Positions 33,701-45,444 of a stretch of 64,000 nucleotides of DNA are shown here, piece after piece. The notes under the pieces are model-generated. The model saw only the letters and a list, made by a program, of their open reading frames with translations, was not told the DNA's origin and searched no databases. Source of the stretch: Polytrichum commune (taxonomy: Eukaryota; Streptophyta; Polytrichopsida; Polytrichales; Polytrichaceae); assembly GCA_950295325.1 (NCBI GenBank), contig OX485804.1, positions 16,678,001 to 16,742,000 of the forward strand, in the 5' to 3' direction. Each line of letters starts with the position of its first letter. Position 1 is the stretch's first letter. A program made the translations under genes and the position numbers.

Positions 33701-36660
33701 TAGCGTGAACATGAGTACTGATGAAGCACGTAGGTTACCGTAGAGGGCGCTCTATTTCCTCTTTGCCAGTGCCACGGAATGCATGGTGCTCCTATGTGGA
33801 ATTCGAGTGGTCTTAACCAATGTAGGAACGACACGTGGTAGATTTTGAGGGGTATTTTCTTGAGGAATCGGAATAGGGTGTGTTTGGGTGGTATACGGTT
33901 TGTTTTTCATGCTCTCCAACTTCTGTTGACTAGATTTACACAACAAAACTTGTGTCGCATGAGCAAATCTTTGATGAAGCATTAACAAAGTTCATATTGA
34001 AATTCAAACCTCCCCTTGTTCAATCATGTTTATCATGAACTTAATACCTAGGTCCTCCTAATTGAGTTCACTATTGAATGTGGAATAATTAACAAGAAAA
34101 CAGTAGAACTGTGAGGCTCTGTCCTTCACTATGAAAGACTATAACTGTAGTTGTGCATTTTGCTCATGCCAGTCCATGGTTATTACTATACCTATAACCA
34201 AACCTTTCTTGGATTTTGTACACCTTCTTCTCAAATGCGGGTCAAGGATTATACTCACTCATTTATCACCTGAAAATATCATAATAAAAATTTAACAATT
34301 GCCAAAATAATTGTTGTTCACTATATTTTTTTCAATACATTTTAGGGAGGAACTATAGTTAACTAGATATATATAACCATAGTTAACATCCACGTTACAT
34401 AAACTAGACAAAAAAAAATAGCATGAACAAGTAATGTCCAGAAGTGAACACAAAGTGGTTAGGAAATTTGCTCTTGAAACAGAGAAGTCGATGCATAGTA
34501 TCTATCCTACAAAGAGAGCCAATAAACTTGAAGACATAGTCCAATTATTTTTTAGAACACGTGTGTTTTTTAATGTTTGTTTTCTTATCCTCACGAACCA
34601 CACACCAATCAAATATAGGGATCCAACTAAGAAAAGTAATTGAATAGCACCTGCATACCTTAGGTTGAGAGCCTTCTATGGTAACTCCATTGATGGAAAT
34701 TGATCAAAACATACTAGATGGGCCTTTATGGTTATTCAAGCTAACAACACTACTAATTTGGTTATCTCTTTGTTGTTGGTTGCCTTATACTCTTTGATTT
34801 GTGAGGTTGAAATTTATGTGCATTTGCCAACGTATCAAAAGAATGCAAGATCATTCTCAAAAAAAAAGAAAAAAAAAGAGGTAAACTCAAATTGTTATGA
34901 ACTATCAAATAATATTGACAATGAACCATTAGGAGGTCACATAGCCCCCCCCCCAAGTTATGTTGACTATTGACTATTAAGCTTAGATAATCAATTCTTA
35001 GCCGTCCAAAAGGCTCATGTCATATAGAGGGGTCTAGGAATACTTAATGATATTTTGTTCCATGATATCATAAGTAAATATCATAACCCTATATGAAATC
35101 AACACATTTTATCATACAAAGTGTTTTGATCATAACACAAGTTTAGAGAGAAAGAAATATAGGAAGATTTGAGTTTGTATTAGATGACATAGACTCCAAT
35201 ACATACCATGTACATGTAATCATCATAGTCACAAATGACTTTATTTTCAATTAATCTGTAATATGTTGCGTTAAATATGGATTTAATACCATCTATTATA
35301 TTAAAATAGTATTTCAATATATGTTGGGGTTCCGTATACATTGTCACATATCCCGTATAAACACCACATGCATCCTTTAGGGATTAACAAATTACAAGCA
35401 CGTAATCCAATCTATTCTAGACACATGTATTTATGGTGTCCGTTCTTATATGTGAACTTGAACATCCACCACTCAATATATAGGTGTATGATTAAGATAA
35501 GTAGTTATTTTAGGCCTCGTCACTTTAGATCAACTCTTTTATGCACTGAAAAATGGTTACCTCCATGAAACAACTTCTTCTAGGGTTGAGGGGGAGCCAA
35601 ATGTTTTTTCAGATCCGGTCCTCAATACCACCGTCTCAGGTCATGGACTTCCATGTGTTGGCCCATTTGACTAATGTTGTTCCAACACTTTCATGTTGAG
35701 TGATGGGTTAACATCTGAGAGTGTGGATTTGCCTTGGTATTGAACATGGAGTTTGGAATGTGGTTGTCATCCCATTTATCCATTTTACATGCTACATGAG
35801 TGGATTTATTCAACTTTATACCTCAAAATTAATCTAAGAAATGTATACACTTTGGGGAAATTTGAATGCGAAGAGATTGTTAACACACAACAATGTGATG
35901 TAAAACACAACAAACTCAAACTCACACCAATATGTTCATGCAAATCAATTGTTTCTCATTTAAATTATAGCGAATTGATGGGTTTGGAATAGAGAAGCAA
36001 TTAACTCCCCCTCCTCACATTTCAACTTCCCCTTGCAATGTGCGGTTCATTATGTAAAACTCAAGGACACCTCCATGTGGATGGACGGTCAAATTCTTCT
36101 TGTTCAACTCCTAAGGGTTGGGGGGGGGGGGACGTCCAACTAACAACAAAAAGCCAATTGTTTTTTAAAATTGTTATTTGATTGATTGATTTATTTATTT
36201 ATTAGGTTGCTTTTAGGCTTTGGGCCTCAACCCTCCTTCTCATCAAAGCCAAAAAAAAAGAGCCGTATGATAGGAGAGTATCACGTACATTTCTATGAGA
36301 AGGGAGTAGGTTTAGGGTTTAGGGGTACCATTCAAATTTATACACCATGTAAGGATCTTCACACTTAGGTGATTTCTCTAGCATCAATATATAAACATAG
36401 TATTTGTTAAAAGTCATATTCACATGTATTTTTTTTAAAGGTTAATTCAATTTATAATCTTTTGGAGTGTAGTTGAACTTTGGAAAAAAGTTGTAGTGGA
36501 CACTTGGACGATCATACCCCCTTACATTCCATAACCATGTGCGATAAAAGTTTAATACCCTATATTATATACCATAGGTAGTTTTAATAATTATGATAGT
36601 AATATCTTGTGACACTCATCAAATCTATATCTATATCACAAGTTGATACCGGCACGTTTT
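33701..36660. other. Spacer between divergent genes, transposon remnants
   Basis: No gene supported. It contains an M6 copy (35160-35400), a C run (34946-34954), a G run (36120-36131) and a TTTA repeat (36190-36203). The frames at 34434-34643 and 34728-34973 have no recognisable motif. The last 250 bases hold promoter motifs for CCT2. Confidence 0.45.
35160..35400. mobile_element. M6 element
   Basis: Collinear with 6543-6795: GGAAGATTTGAG, then ACATAGACTCCAATACATACC, GTTAAATATGGATTTAATACC, ATTTCAATATATGTTGGGGT, CATTGTCACATATCCCG and CCTTTAGGGATTAACAA. It has about the same length as the other copy. Confidence 0.6.
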
Positions 36661-36680
36661 GACATTATTGACCAATGTAT

Positions 36681-36803
36681 AGGCCCAACAATTGTTTTTT
36701 TGTAAACCCTCCGATACCCGGCTGACAGCCGACACGGCGGGTATGGACATCGACGGAGGAGGAGAGTAGGAGTAGGAGAAACCCAAGAGCGACTAAACCC
36801 TAA
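36681..36803 (+). promoter_or_regulatory. Site II and telo-box motifs upstream of CCT2
   Basis: AGGCCCA (inverse TGGGCCT, a site II element) at 36681-36687 and AAACCCTAA (telo-box) at 36795-36803 lie 243 and 129 bases before the ATG. Another GCCCA word is at about 36846. In plants this pair typically marks growth-linked and translation-related genes, which fits a chaperonin subunit. A second TTAGGGTTT at 37041-37049 lies in intron 1. Confidence 0.6.
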
Positions 36804-36923
36804 CAGGCCTTGCTCTTCTTGCTCTCACCCAGTTTCTCTTCAGGCCAGCCCAACGGAGCACACTCGCAGGCTGAACCCTTGCTTGCAAATCTCGGCCTCT
36901 CGCCCGCATTATCGCACTGCACC

Positions 36924-39900
36924 ATGGCTCTCCCGGTGCGTTCTGCTTCCTTGCTCCTTGCCGTTGTACTTGTCATTTATTTATTTATTTTTCCCATGTG
37001 CTTTGCCGCTGTGGTCATGCCCCGGCTCGGATCCGCCCATTTAGGGTTTCGCCCCTTAGAATCCGTGCCCCGATCTGTCGCGCGATCGTTCCTTCTTTGT
37101 GAGCAGAGGGCTTTGAGATGATGTTTTTGACCCGTGAGCTGAAGGTTCCGGGCTCTCGGTTGTATGGGTTTATGGGTTTTGATCATTTTTTGAGTTTGAT
37201 GATGCCGTTTATGTGCAGGGGGAGCTGTTCAAGGCAGATGCCATGGAGGAGAAAGGCGAGCGTGCCAGAATGGTACGTTCAAAATGAAATGTGTAGCTCT
37301 TCTTCTGTCATGCCATTTCTTTTTGCATTGCTTGAATCTTTTTGCATTGCATAAGCTTCAATGGTGCATAGGAGTCCACTAAGATCGGCTCTTTAACAAT
37401 GAGAAGAGCAGTAGACCAGCCAAGGTATTATGTTTCTTGAAGAAAAAAATGTAAAATCTTGAATTTTCACTTATAACATGGTCAAATTACAGTGTAATCC
37501 TCTTCTGATACATTGCTTGATATCTGTCTGGAAGAAAAGGTTCAAGACTAATGTTTTGTGCTCCAAAGTTGTGGAAGTCAGAATATTGTAGCAGTATTCA
37601 GCGGTTTCTGATAGGAAGATCATCTTGTATCATGTTAGGTTTCCCTGCCAAGCCCTCTGAAATACGAGTGTGCTGCTGCTGTCGTCCCACTTTTTGGGTT
37701 CCTGATGCTCTAATTTCACTACAGAGCAACATAGGACATTATATATCTTGCATTTGAAACCATTAAATGCTGTAGATGTTGAAAATTTGAGATCCAGTCT
37801 GGTGCTGTTCCGTAGTGCTCGAGCACTTGGTGCTGACAAGGCTTGTTTGTCATGCAGGCCTCTTTTATAGGTGCTATTGCTATTGCAGATCTTGTCAAGA
37901 CTACACTGGGTCCGAAAGGAATGGTATGTGATCTTGTAATCAATTTCAGTTTCTACCATAGGTAGTCCAGATATCATGTCTCAAGTGGTACTGAGTGAAG
38001 GGCACTGTGCTATGCATGTGAGTGACTCAGAGGCACGGGCTTAAGTGATTGCGTTAGAGTGTTTCTTGGTAATGCTGAACTTGGACAGCAAATTGGGGTT
38101 CGCATGCAATTAATGCTGATGATAGTTAAGTTGCTTGATGCTATCCTTGGTGTTATTCTTCATATTGGTGTGGGTATAGTGCTTTTAGAGCTATCAAATT
38201 TGCATTATATTGAGTAAGAATGCTGCCTACGCAACCTTTCAGGACAAGATTCTCCAGTCAACAGGCAGGGGCCAGAAAGTCACAGTTACTAATGATGGAG
38301 CAACTATTCTGAAATCACTGCATGTAGACAACCCAGCTGCCAAAGTTCTCGTTGGTGAGTTCCCTCAAAGTTGCCAATTTGAGATATTAATAAGAAAACA
38401 AGGACACACTGAGAAGCTTAACCGCATCAAATTATGGCTTGCATTATTTCTTACGCATGTGCACCACTCAAAAATGTTGTCGTAGTTGAGAGCCTCTATA
38501 TATTTGAGGTCCAATTTGATTGGTGAACTAGCAATTCCCTGAGGATCGCAGTGAACTGCTAACCCTTCAATTCTTGTACTTTTGGCTTGAATTGGTCCAT
38601 GACCAAGCATATTCATGTAAACTCATGGAGTGTCGGATTGCAACATCAAAAATTTGTAGCTTCTTAAGTGATCTGAATCCTGGCCATGTTTGCAGATATT
38701 TCTAAGGTACAGGATGACGAGGTAGGGGATGGCACTACATCTGTGGTAGTTCTAGCAGGGGAATTACTCAGGGAGGCAGAGAAGCTGATTGCCCTTAAAA
38801 TTCACCCTATGACAATCATTGCTGGTATGTGATTAAAACCGAGTATCATCAATATCAAATATCATGGAATTTGATAATAATGTTAATCTTCTTTCGTAAT
38901 CTAGAGTCCTGAAATCTTAAAGCAAATTGTAGTCAATTATGAAGGCTTAAATTTAAAGTCATGTAGTATGTCCTTTTTGTCAGCTATTCTCTAAGAGTGT
39001 ATCTTACTACTTTGCAGGTTATCGCATGGCTGCTGAAACAGCACGCTCTACCTTAGAAGCCTCTGTCCGTAACAACAAAGAGGATATAGGTATTGCATCT
39101 CGATCATAGAGACCACAATGATGTTTGTGTGTACTTCCTGCATTGCTGTAGAAAGCTTTTTCCTGAGGAAGTGACACCTCATCCTGCCGAATATCAGAGG
39201 TCACAGAATTATGACTTCTTACCACCATTCACATCTGGGTATTATGCAGACCAATTTAGATCCGATCTTGTCAACATTGCAATGACGACACTCAGCTCGA
39301 AAATTCTTTCTCAGGACAAGGTTCACTTTGCAAATCTAGCAGTTGATGCTGTCCTTCGGTTGAAGGTATGATATTATTACATTTTGGTCTTAACGTGTGC
39401 AATATGTGACGAGTATGGTTTTTATCATGATATTGCTTTCTGTTTTCAGTTTGTAACGTTTTCTTTCGGCAAGGTTGTTGTGCCTAGTATTGTGCTCCCA
39501 TTTATTCTGGATTATCTGGAGATAATTTGCTTGTTTAGGACTTTGTGTGTTTTAATATTTTTGACATAGAATCTTCTGTTATTGTTTTCTATGCTCGGCT
39601 TTGTGCAACATATCTGCTCCAGTCAGTGATCTCAATTGGGTTTGCTGTACAATTGATTCACAGCCTCTGAAGTATATATTTTTTGTACATACAGGGAAGT
39701 GACAACATGGAATCTATCCAGATCATCAAGAAGGCTGGTGGCTCACTCAAAGATTCTTTCTTGGATGAGGGGTAGGTTAAAATTTGGTTTACTTCCCAAG
39801 TTATGTTGAGTTTCCAGAAAACTAGTGTGGGTAGGGTATTTTGCATCTGTTGAAGCAGTTATCAATCTAAATTGTAACATCTTCTGTTTCCTGTGTTTCA

Positions 39901-41653
39901 CAGGTTTATTCTGGACAAGAAGATTGGAGTTGGGCAACCTAAACGTATTGAGAATGCTAAAATTCTTGTGGCTAACACTGCTATGGATACAGATAAGGTT
40001 AAGATATATGGTGCACGTGTGCGTGTTGATGCTATGCAAAAAGTGGCAGATATTGAGGCAGCAGAAAAATTGAAAATGAAGAGCAAGGTGGAGAATATTA
40101 TTGCACATGGAATCAACTGCTTTGTCAACAGACAGCTTATATACAACTACCCAGAAGAGTTATTTGCAGATGCAGGTGTAATGGCCATAGAGCATGCTGA
40201 TTTTGATGGTATTGAGCGATTGGCTCTTGTCACTGGAGGGGAAATTACTTCAACTTTCAACAATCCAGAGACTGTTAAGCTAGGGCGCTGCAAATTAATT
40301 GAGGAAATTATGATTGGTGAAGATAGACTTATCCACTTCTCCGGTGTTGAGTTGGGACAGGCCTGTACAATTGTTCTACGTGGTGCCAGGTCAGCTTTCT
40401 CTTATATCTGGTCTTCATATTGTTTTTCTTATCTAGAACAGATTGAGTTGATAAAACAGATTTTTTTCTTTGGATGGTTCATGTACGAAAATCTTAGTTG
40501 AGTGCAGAACTTGAGCTTAAAGTCTAAAAGGTCAGCAGTTGATGAGAGGTGATGTGGGCAACTATGATTTTCTGATCATTTCATTTTTTGCATTGACAGC
40601 TCGCATGTGTTGGACGAGGCTGAGAGATCGCTCCATGATGCACTTTGTGTCCTTGTGCAAACCGTCCGCGACAGCCGTGTGATCTGGGGTGGAGGATGGC
40701 CAGAAATTCTCATGTCTAGGCGTGTAGAGGAACTTGCTCGCAAAACTCCTGGAAAGAAGTCACTTGCCATTGATGCCTTTGCAGCTGCTTTGCGCCAAAT
40801 TCCCGTGACCATTGCTGACAATGCTGGTTTGGACAGTGCTGATTTAGTGTCACAACTACGAGCAGCCCATTCCGAAGATGGTAGCAGAGCTGGCATTGAT
40901 GTCATTACAGGAGAGGTGGGTTCCCTTTGTGCTTATCTTGACTTCAATTTTTGGTTTGGTCATCAGTATACCAAGTTAACAACTCTCTAAGCCCACCAAC
41001 AGATTCCTGTTTGGAATTTGCTTGCAAGAGAACGAAGCTGCAGGACACTATCAAGTTGATTCTTCACAACTTTTTATTCTTATTCTTTGGTTGGCCTGAA
41101 GCACCTATGACAGTAACACATCTCTTGATGATCTCATGTATCCTTATTCGTAGTTCCTAATTTGGATTGGTTGTAGTCAAGAGGAAACATACAGAGCTGA
41201 AAAGAGGGATTTATGCAACCCTACCCTTCTAGTGCTATCTGTAGCCTCGCTACACTAAACACCTAATTTAGTGTGGACGTACTATTCATCATCGATTAAT
41301 AGTCCTGAAATCACTCGCTGGCAACTAGAGGGATGTCACATGATACTTGGCCCTAAATGAAGTCATGAAGATATTTGTAATCAACATGGCATGCCAATTT
41401 GAACGTCACACTAAATCAGGTGTGTAGTGTAGTTTCTGAAGAGCATTCCAGGAGCAGAAAAATGGTACTTCAGCTGCCTAGGACTGATGTCTACTGTTTT
41501 CTTCAGGTGGGAGACATGGAGAAGCTTGGGATATACGAGTCTTTCAAGGTGAAGCAAGCCGTGTTATTATCAGCCACAGAAGCTTCAGAAATGATTCTTC
41601 GTGTTGACGAAATCATTAGATGTGCACCAAGACAACGAGAAGATCGGATGTAA
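36924..41653 (+). CDS. CCT2: T-complex protein 1 subunit beta (CCT2)
   Basis: ATP-driven cytosolic chaperonin subunit; eight different CCT subunits form each ring that folds actin, tubulin and other proteins. Exons: 36924-36935, 37219-37272, 37858-37923, 38243-38354, 38696-38824, 39018-39089, 39250-39365, 39695-39771, 39904-40389, 40600-40915, 41507-41653. They total 1587 bases, 528 aa, the family size, and every phase agrees. Group II chaperonin signatures are intact: [46 protein letters not shown] (Asp93 of the nucleotide site), the long [18 protein letters not shown] apical stretch and [10 protein letters not shown]. The beta-specific C-terminus ends [19 protein letters not shown]. The first exon encodes only four residues (MALP), a variant of the usual N-terminus. 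Intron 10 holds an M4-type MITE. Site II and telo-box motifs precede the gene. Confidence 0.97.
41250..41432. mobile_element. M4-type MITE in CCT2 intron 10
   Basis: A 183-bp element. Its left end CTACACTAAACACCTAATT and right end CAGGTGTGTAGTGTAG are inverted relatives; the inner TTTAGTGTG/CACACTAAA words pair too. Shorter than the other M4 copies, so probably a subfamily. Confidence 0.7.
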
Positions 41654-42879
41654 ATGCTGAGCAATAGAGGTTCGCGTGAATGTTATGGCCCTTTTCTGAA
41701 ACTAGTTCAGTATGGAATACTCTTACTTTGACACCTGCACACGAGGAAATTTCCAGTCATGGTAGTGGAACTTAAATCTTGGCAATTGAGGGGGACCTGC
41801 GCCAGAGGATAGTAGGTCGGCTCTTATATCACCCCTCTAGCGCCCCTTCTACGATTGAGCATTTTGTGTTTCGGAATATTGGGCCCGTTGCACTTTATGC
41901 CTCCCAAGCGTTTTGACATGTCACCCTGCATGTACAATGAGGCTCATACAGAAATTTAGATGACAAAACCTGTAAGGTTCCTTTCTAAACAAGTTATGGA
42001 GGCCATACTGTATGTCCTTCGAGCCAGTACTGTTCTGTCAGTATGTTTGACATTGACTCTCAGGTTCCTTCATTCTTGGGCTCCCTTCCTGCTTCGCACT
42101 CAGCAGCATCAATTCTCTTTTAAAAAAATTGGCATAATTTGGTGGCATTCTTATTGAATTTAACGCTCATTGTCCTGTGGAGTCTTCATTGGACACGTAT
42201 ATTGGAGTGTAAATGGCAAGGTTTGTGGCAAGAATTGAAACGAAACGAAATGAAAATGATTTTGGACTCCGGGAAGCCAAAATGGAAATATGCTAAAAGA
42301 ACATTGAGATGCTGTCATACCGGCTAGTTCTCTAGAGCGGTTTAGTGCGATACCCCCGAGGTAGAGTCTAATTTCAACTTATGGTCCAATTGAATGGAAG
42401 ACTGGAGACTCCCTAATATTACCTTCTCAAATAGTGATTGCAACTTGTTTTCAATGGAGTTGCGTAGGTGACACTTCAATCTAAAGTGTGCCTCATTTTT
42501 AACTACATAATAAGAGCAAAGGTGGTATAATCTATTTTTTCTAGAGATAAGGTTTGTTGATCATCGTGCAGTTTGGATGGCAAGTCTATAATTTGAGGTG
42601 CAGTATGCAGCAATGATCTTATGTTGTGCTGGTGTTGATGGTTGCTTCATGTACAATTCACACTTGTATTTGAGAAATTTCTTGAGTGAAGGTAATCTAG
42701 TTTGTTCTTGGAGAGATGGAAAGAGTTCCACTCTTTAGCAAGAAAAACCTCCTTGATATCATCAAATGCTATTATTGATGTTGGGTTCGCATGGGTTCCC
42801 AATGAGGTAGACCCCATGCTACCTTCCACATGGCTGTTGATTTGTGCCATGTGTTAGCCCTTTGTTTGGCAAGGGTGTT
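41654..42879. other. CCT2 3' flank
   Basis: Contains the CCT2 3' UTR and then sequence with no supported gene. From about 42600 the minus strand may include the decayed 3' part of the LINE described next, but no motif is clear enough to extend it. Confidence 0.4.
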
Positions 42880-43640
42880 GGGAGAGTGATGTTTGATTGA
42901 CCAACGACTATTTTTAATATACATGAAAAATCTCTGTCATATTCATCCAAATATATTTCAAGTTCATTAATGTAAAAGCCAAATTATGTGGGGGAAAGGG
43001 GGCATCCTTGTTTACCACTGATGTTGGACATTACTTTCCCAGATGTAAGTAAGTTGATTTGTTCATTGCTTTTACAACTTGTTCTAAATGTATTGGTATG
43101 CCTAATTGCTGGAGGCATTCCCAAAGCTTATCACATGAAACCGTGTTGGATACTTTTTTGAAATCAACAAAATAGGAATAAAGACATGAACTTGCAAATA
43201 CTTGTTCAATTAAAGTACATAAATATAAGAATGTGTTCAAAGTAGATCTAAATTCCCTAAAACTTGCTTGTCCTTTTGCTTTGACCCCTTTCAATTCTGC
43301 CCACTAATTCTGATTTTTAAAATCGGAGACACAAAGCTTGCCAATGATTGCACCTAGCATTATGGTCTTGTAATTTCCCAAGGTACTTCTTTCATTGAAT
43401 TTGAAGATCATTTGAATAATGTTGGTGTTCCATAAAGATGGGAATCCTTCTCTACCCACTAAATTAAATAGTTTTGCGATTGGCTCATATAGATCATTTT
43501 CTACTCATTTTAGAAACTAAAGATTTAGCCCATGAATATGTGCCGCCTTGTAATTTGCTACATCCTTCATAATGGTCCATACTTGCCCTTTGTAAAATCA
43601 TCTGGAAGTTGGGCATTCGGAATAAAATGAATACTGATAC
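42880..43640 (-). pseudogene. Fossil LINE reverse transcriptase
   Basis: Minus-strand fragments align in order with the reverse-transcriptase domain of plant non-LTR retrotransposons: a KDVANYKAAHIHGL stretch near 43560, NTNIIQMIFKF and NYKTIMLGAIIGKL near 43400-43340, then KGVKAKGQASFRE, LIEQVF and the FVDFKKVSNTV block (43250-43130), and finally QGCPLSPT near 42995. In intact elements the last two correspond to the FVDFxKAFDTV and GVxQGCPLSP motifs. Frame changes near 43035 and 43320 and several stops show it is dead. The catalytic FADD box was not found. No endonuclease domain was seen. Confidence 0.8.
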
Positions 43641-45444
43641 TTTGTCCTAAGATGTATAATTTTGTGCAATGGTCAATTGCTTCTTGTGGCGTAAATGGGA
43701 GAGTTGAATCATCTTTTTCTTCGAAGCTCTTTTGAAACAATTTTGGGTCCCTTTTTGGTAAAAGATATACAATAGTTCCTTTTGTTTGTGCTTCAAGTAA
43801 GAGTGTTTCTTATGCCAAATCAACATGTGGCAATCTTTGAAAGTTGTTTGTGGAGTATTGAATGAGTGACTGGAGTGTAACACAATATGGTAATTTTGCC
43901 AAGCCTCTTGACAGTTGCTACCGAACCATGTGTTGGATGGTCTACCTCTTTGTTTGAATTTTAAAGAAAAAAGTAAAATTATTTTTTCTATTTTTTCTTT
44001 AAAAAGGAAGAAGAGAATATTGGTTGAGTTGCACGTAATATCAAGTTTAACTAAGCTTGATCATGTTCGTCTTATGAAGTATATGTCCCACCTTGGATAT
44101 AACTTAGTTCGTGTTTGACATTTAGAACATAAACATCTTCTTAGGGTTGGAATAGAGAACTTGACATTGACGAGACAAGGGTGGAAACCTTGATCCTACA
44201 TGGATCCTACACTTTGACAATTTTTGAAGAGAGGGCAGTGGTCTGTATCGAGTTGTTTACTACCTATGAAGAAATTAGAGATACAGTTGCAAAGGGAGTT
44301 GGGATCACCATGAGATAATCAACTATGGTAGCCCCATCCATACTAAAGAAACAAGTGAAATTCTGACATTGCTTATTTGCCCCATTAAGAATCATAGAGT
44401 TGGAGAAGGATAAACTTTCCACAAAAATCGATTGAAAGCATTACAATGGCCAATGTCTTTGGACTTTCTAAACTACCTAGTTGATGCCGTCGACATCAAG
44501 ATGCATATCTTGCCCTTGGTGAGAATTGCACTAACTATGATACTAACTATTTGGAATTATGCAATCTTATATCTATGCATTGTGTATCTCATATTTTACC
44601 AATAAATTTTAAATCGATTTTGTGGACATTATAATACATTAACAACTTTACTTAGTAAAAAATTACATCAATAGTAAAAAAATAGAATTTTGTTAAGTCC
44701 AAATAGTAAGTGACAATAAATATCATATTTAGTAGTGTAGTTTGAGCATTGAAATCACCTACTAGAATAACCTATCCTAAAGACTAATAACTCAAAATAT
44801 ACTCAATGAAAAGAAGATAATAAGGGTCTGTAGTTGTTGGGTTGTAGCTTTTGGCACTAGAAGGTGGGAAGTAGCATATACCAATATAAATATCCATGGA
44901 TAAACCTATATCCTTGTGGATCCTTATCCACATACGTGTGTCTACGTGAGTGGAGGGGAGCTGAGACCCATGGACAAAGAGACTTCCTAATAAATACAAT
45001 GATACCCCTTGTCCTCATGAAGTGGTGCCTGATTGTATGTTACCAAATCCATATATGCAATCGAGAAACGAATGTAACCGAGGATTTCTGCTATACCTAT
45101 TGCATCTGTGGCATATTGCAATATACCTATTACAATATTGTCGTGCATAGAATAATCTCTACAATTCCAGTAGACACAAGTATCAATTAGAGCTGTTGTA
45201 TTATCCACATAAACGACAATATGATTTTTTCTTTATTTCTATCAAGGGTAACATAGCAACATATCTAGGCACCGTGTTGTGGAACATTATACATTTGAAG
45301 TTCGCATGTTTATTTTTAGCAACTAAATCAGCTCAACCACGAAATTTGTGGCATATTGTTACAAAGAAGTTTTCCATGGTAGAACAAAATTTGACTTGAC
45401 AGTCAACAAAGAATAGAATTACCAGGTGGACGTCCTCCAATAGA
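43641..45444. other. Intergenic, no supported gene
   Basis: AT-rich sequence with short frames only. It may include the 5' part of the LINE, too decayed to read. Words such as TATTTAGTAGTGTAG near 44725 resemble M4 ends, but I could not find a convincing partner end. The last part should contain the 3' UTR of the sirtuin gene. Confidence 0.4.

Noticed and set aside
40387-40501. Read-through of CCT2 exon 9 into the intron
   Set aside because: GTCAGC donor after GCCAG and the conserved [10 protein letters not shown] in the next exon fix the splice.
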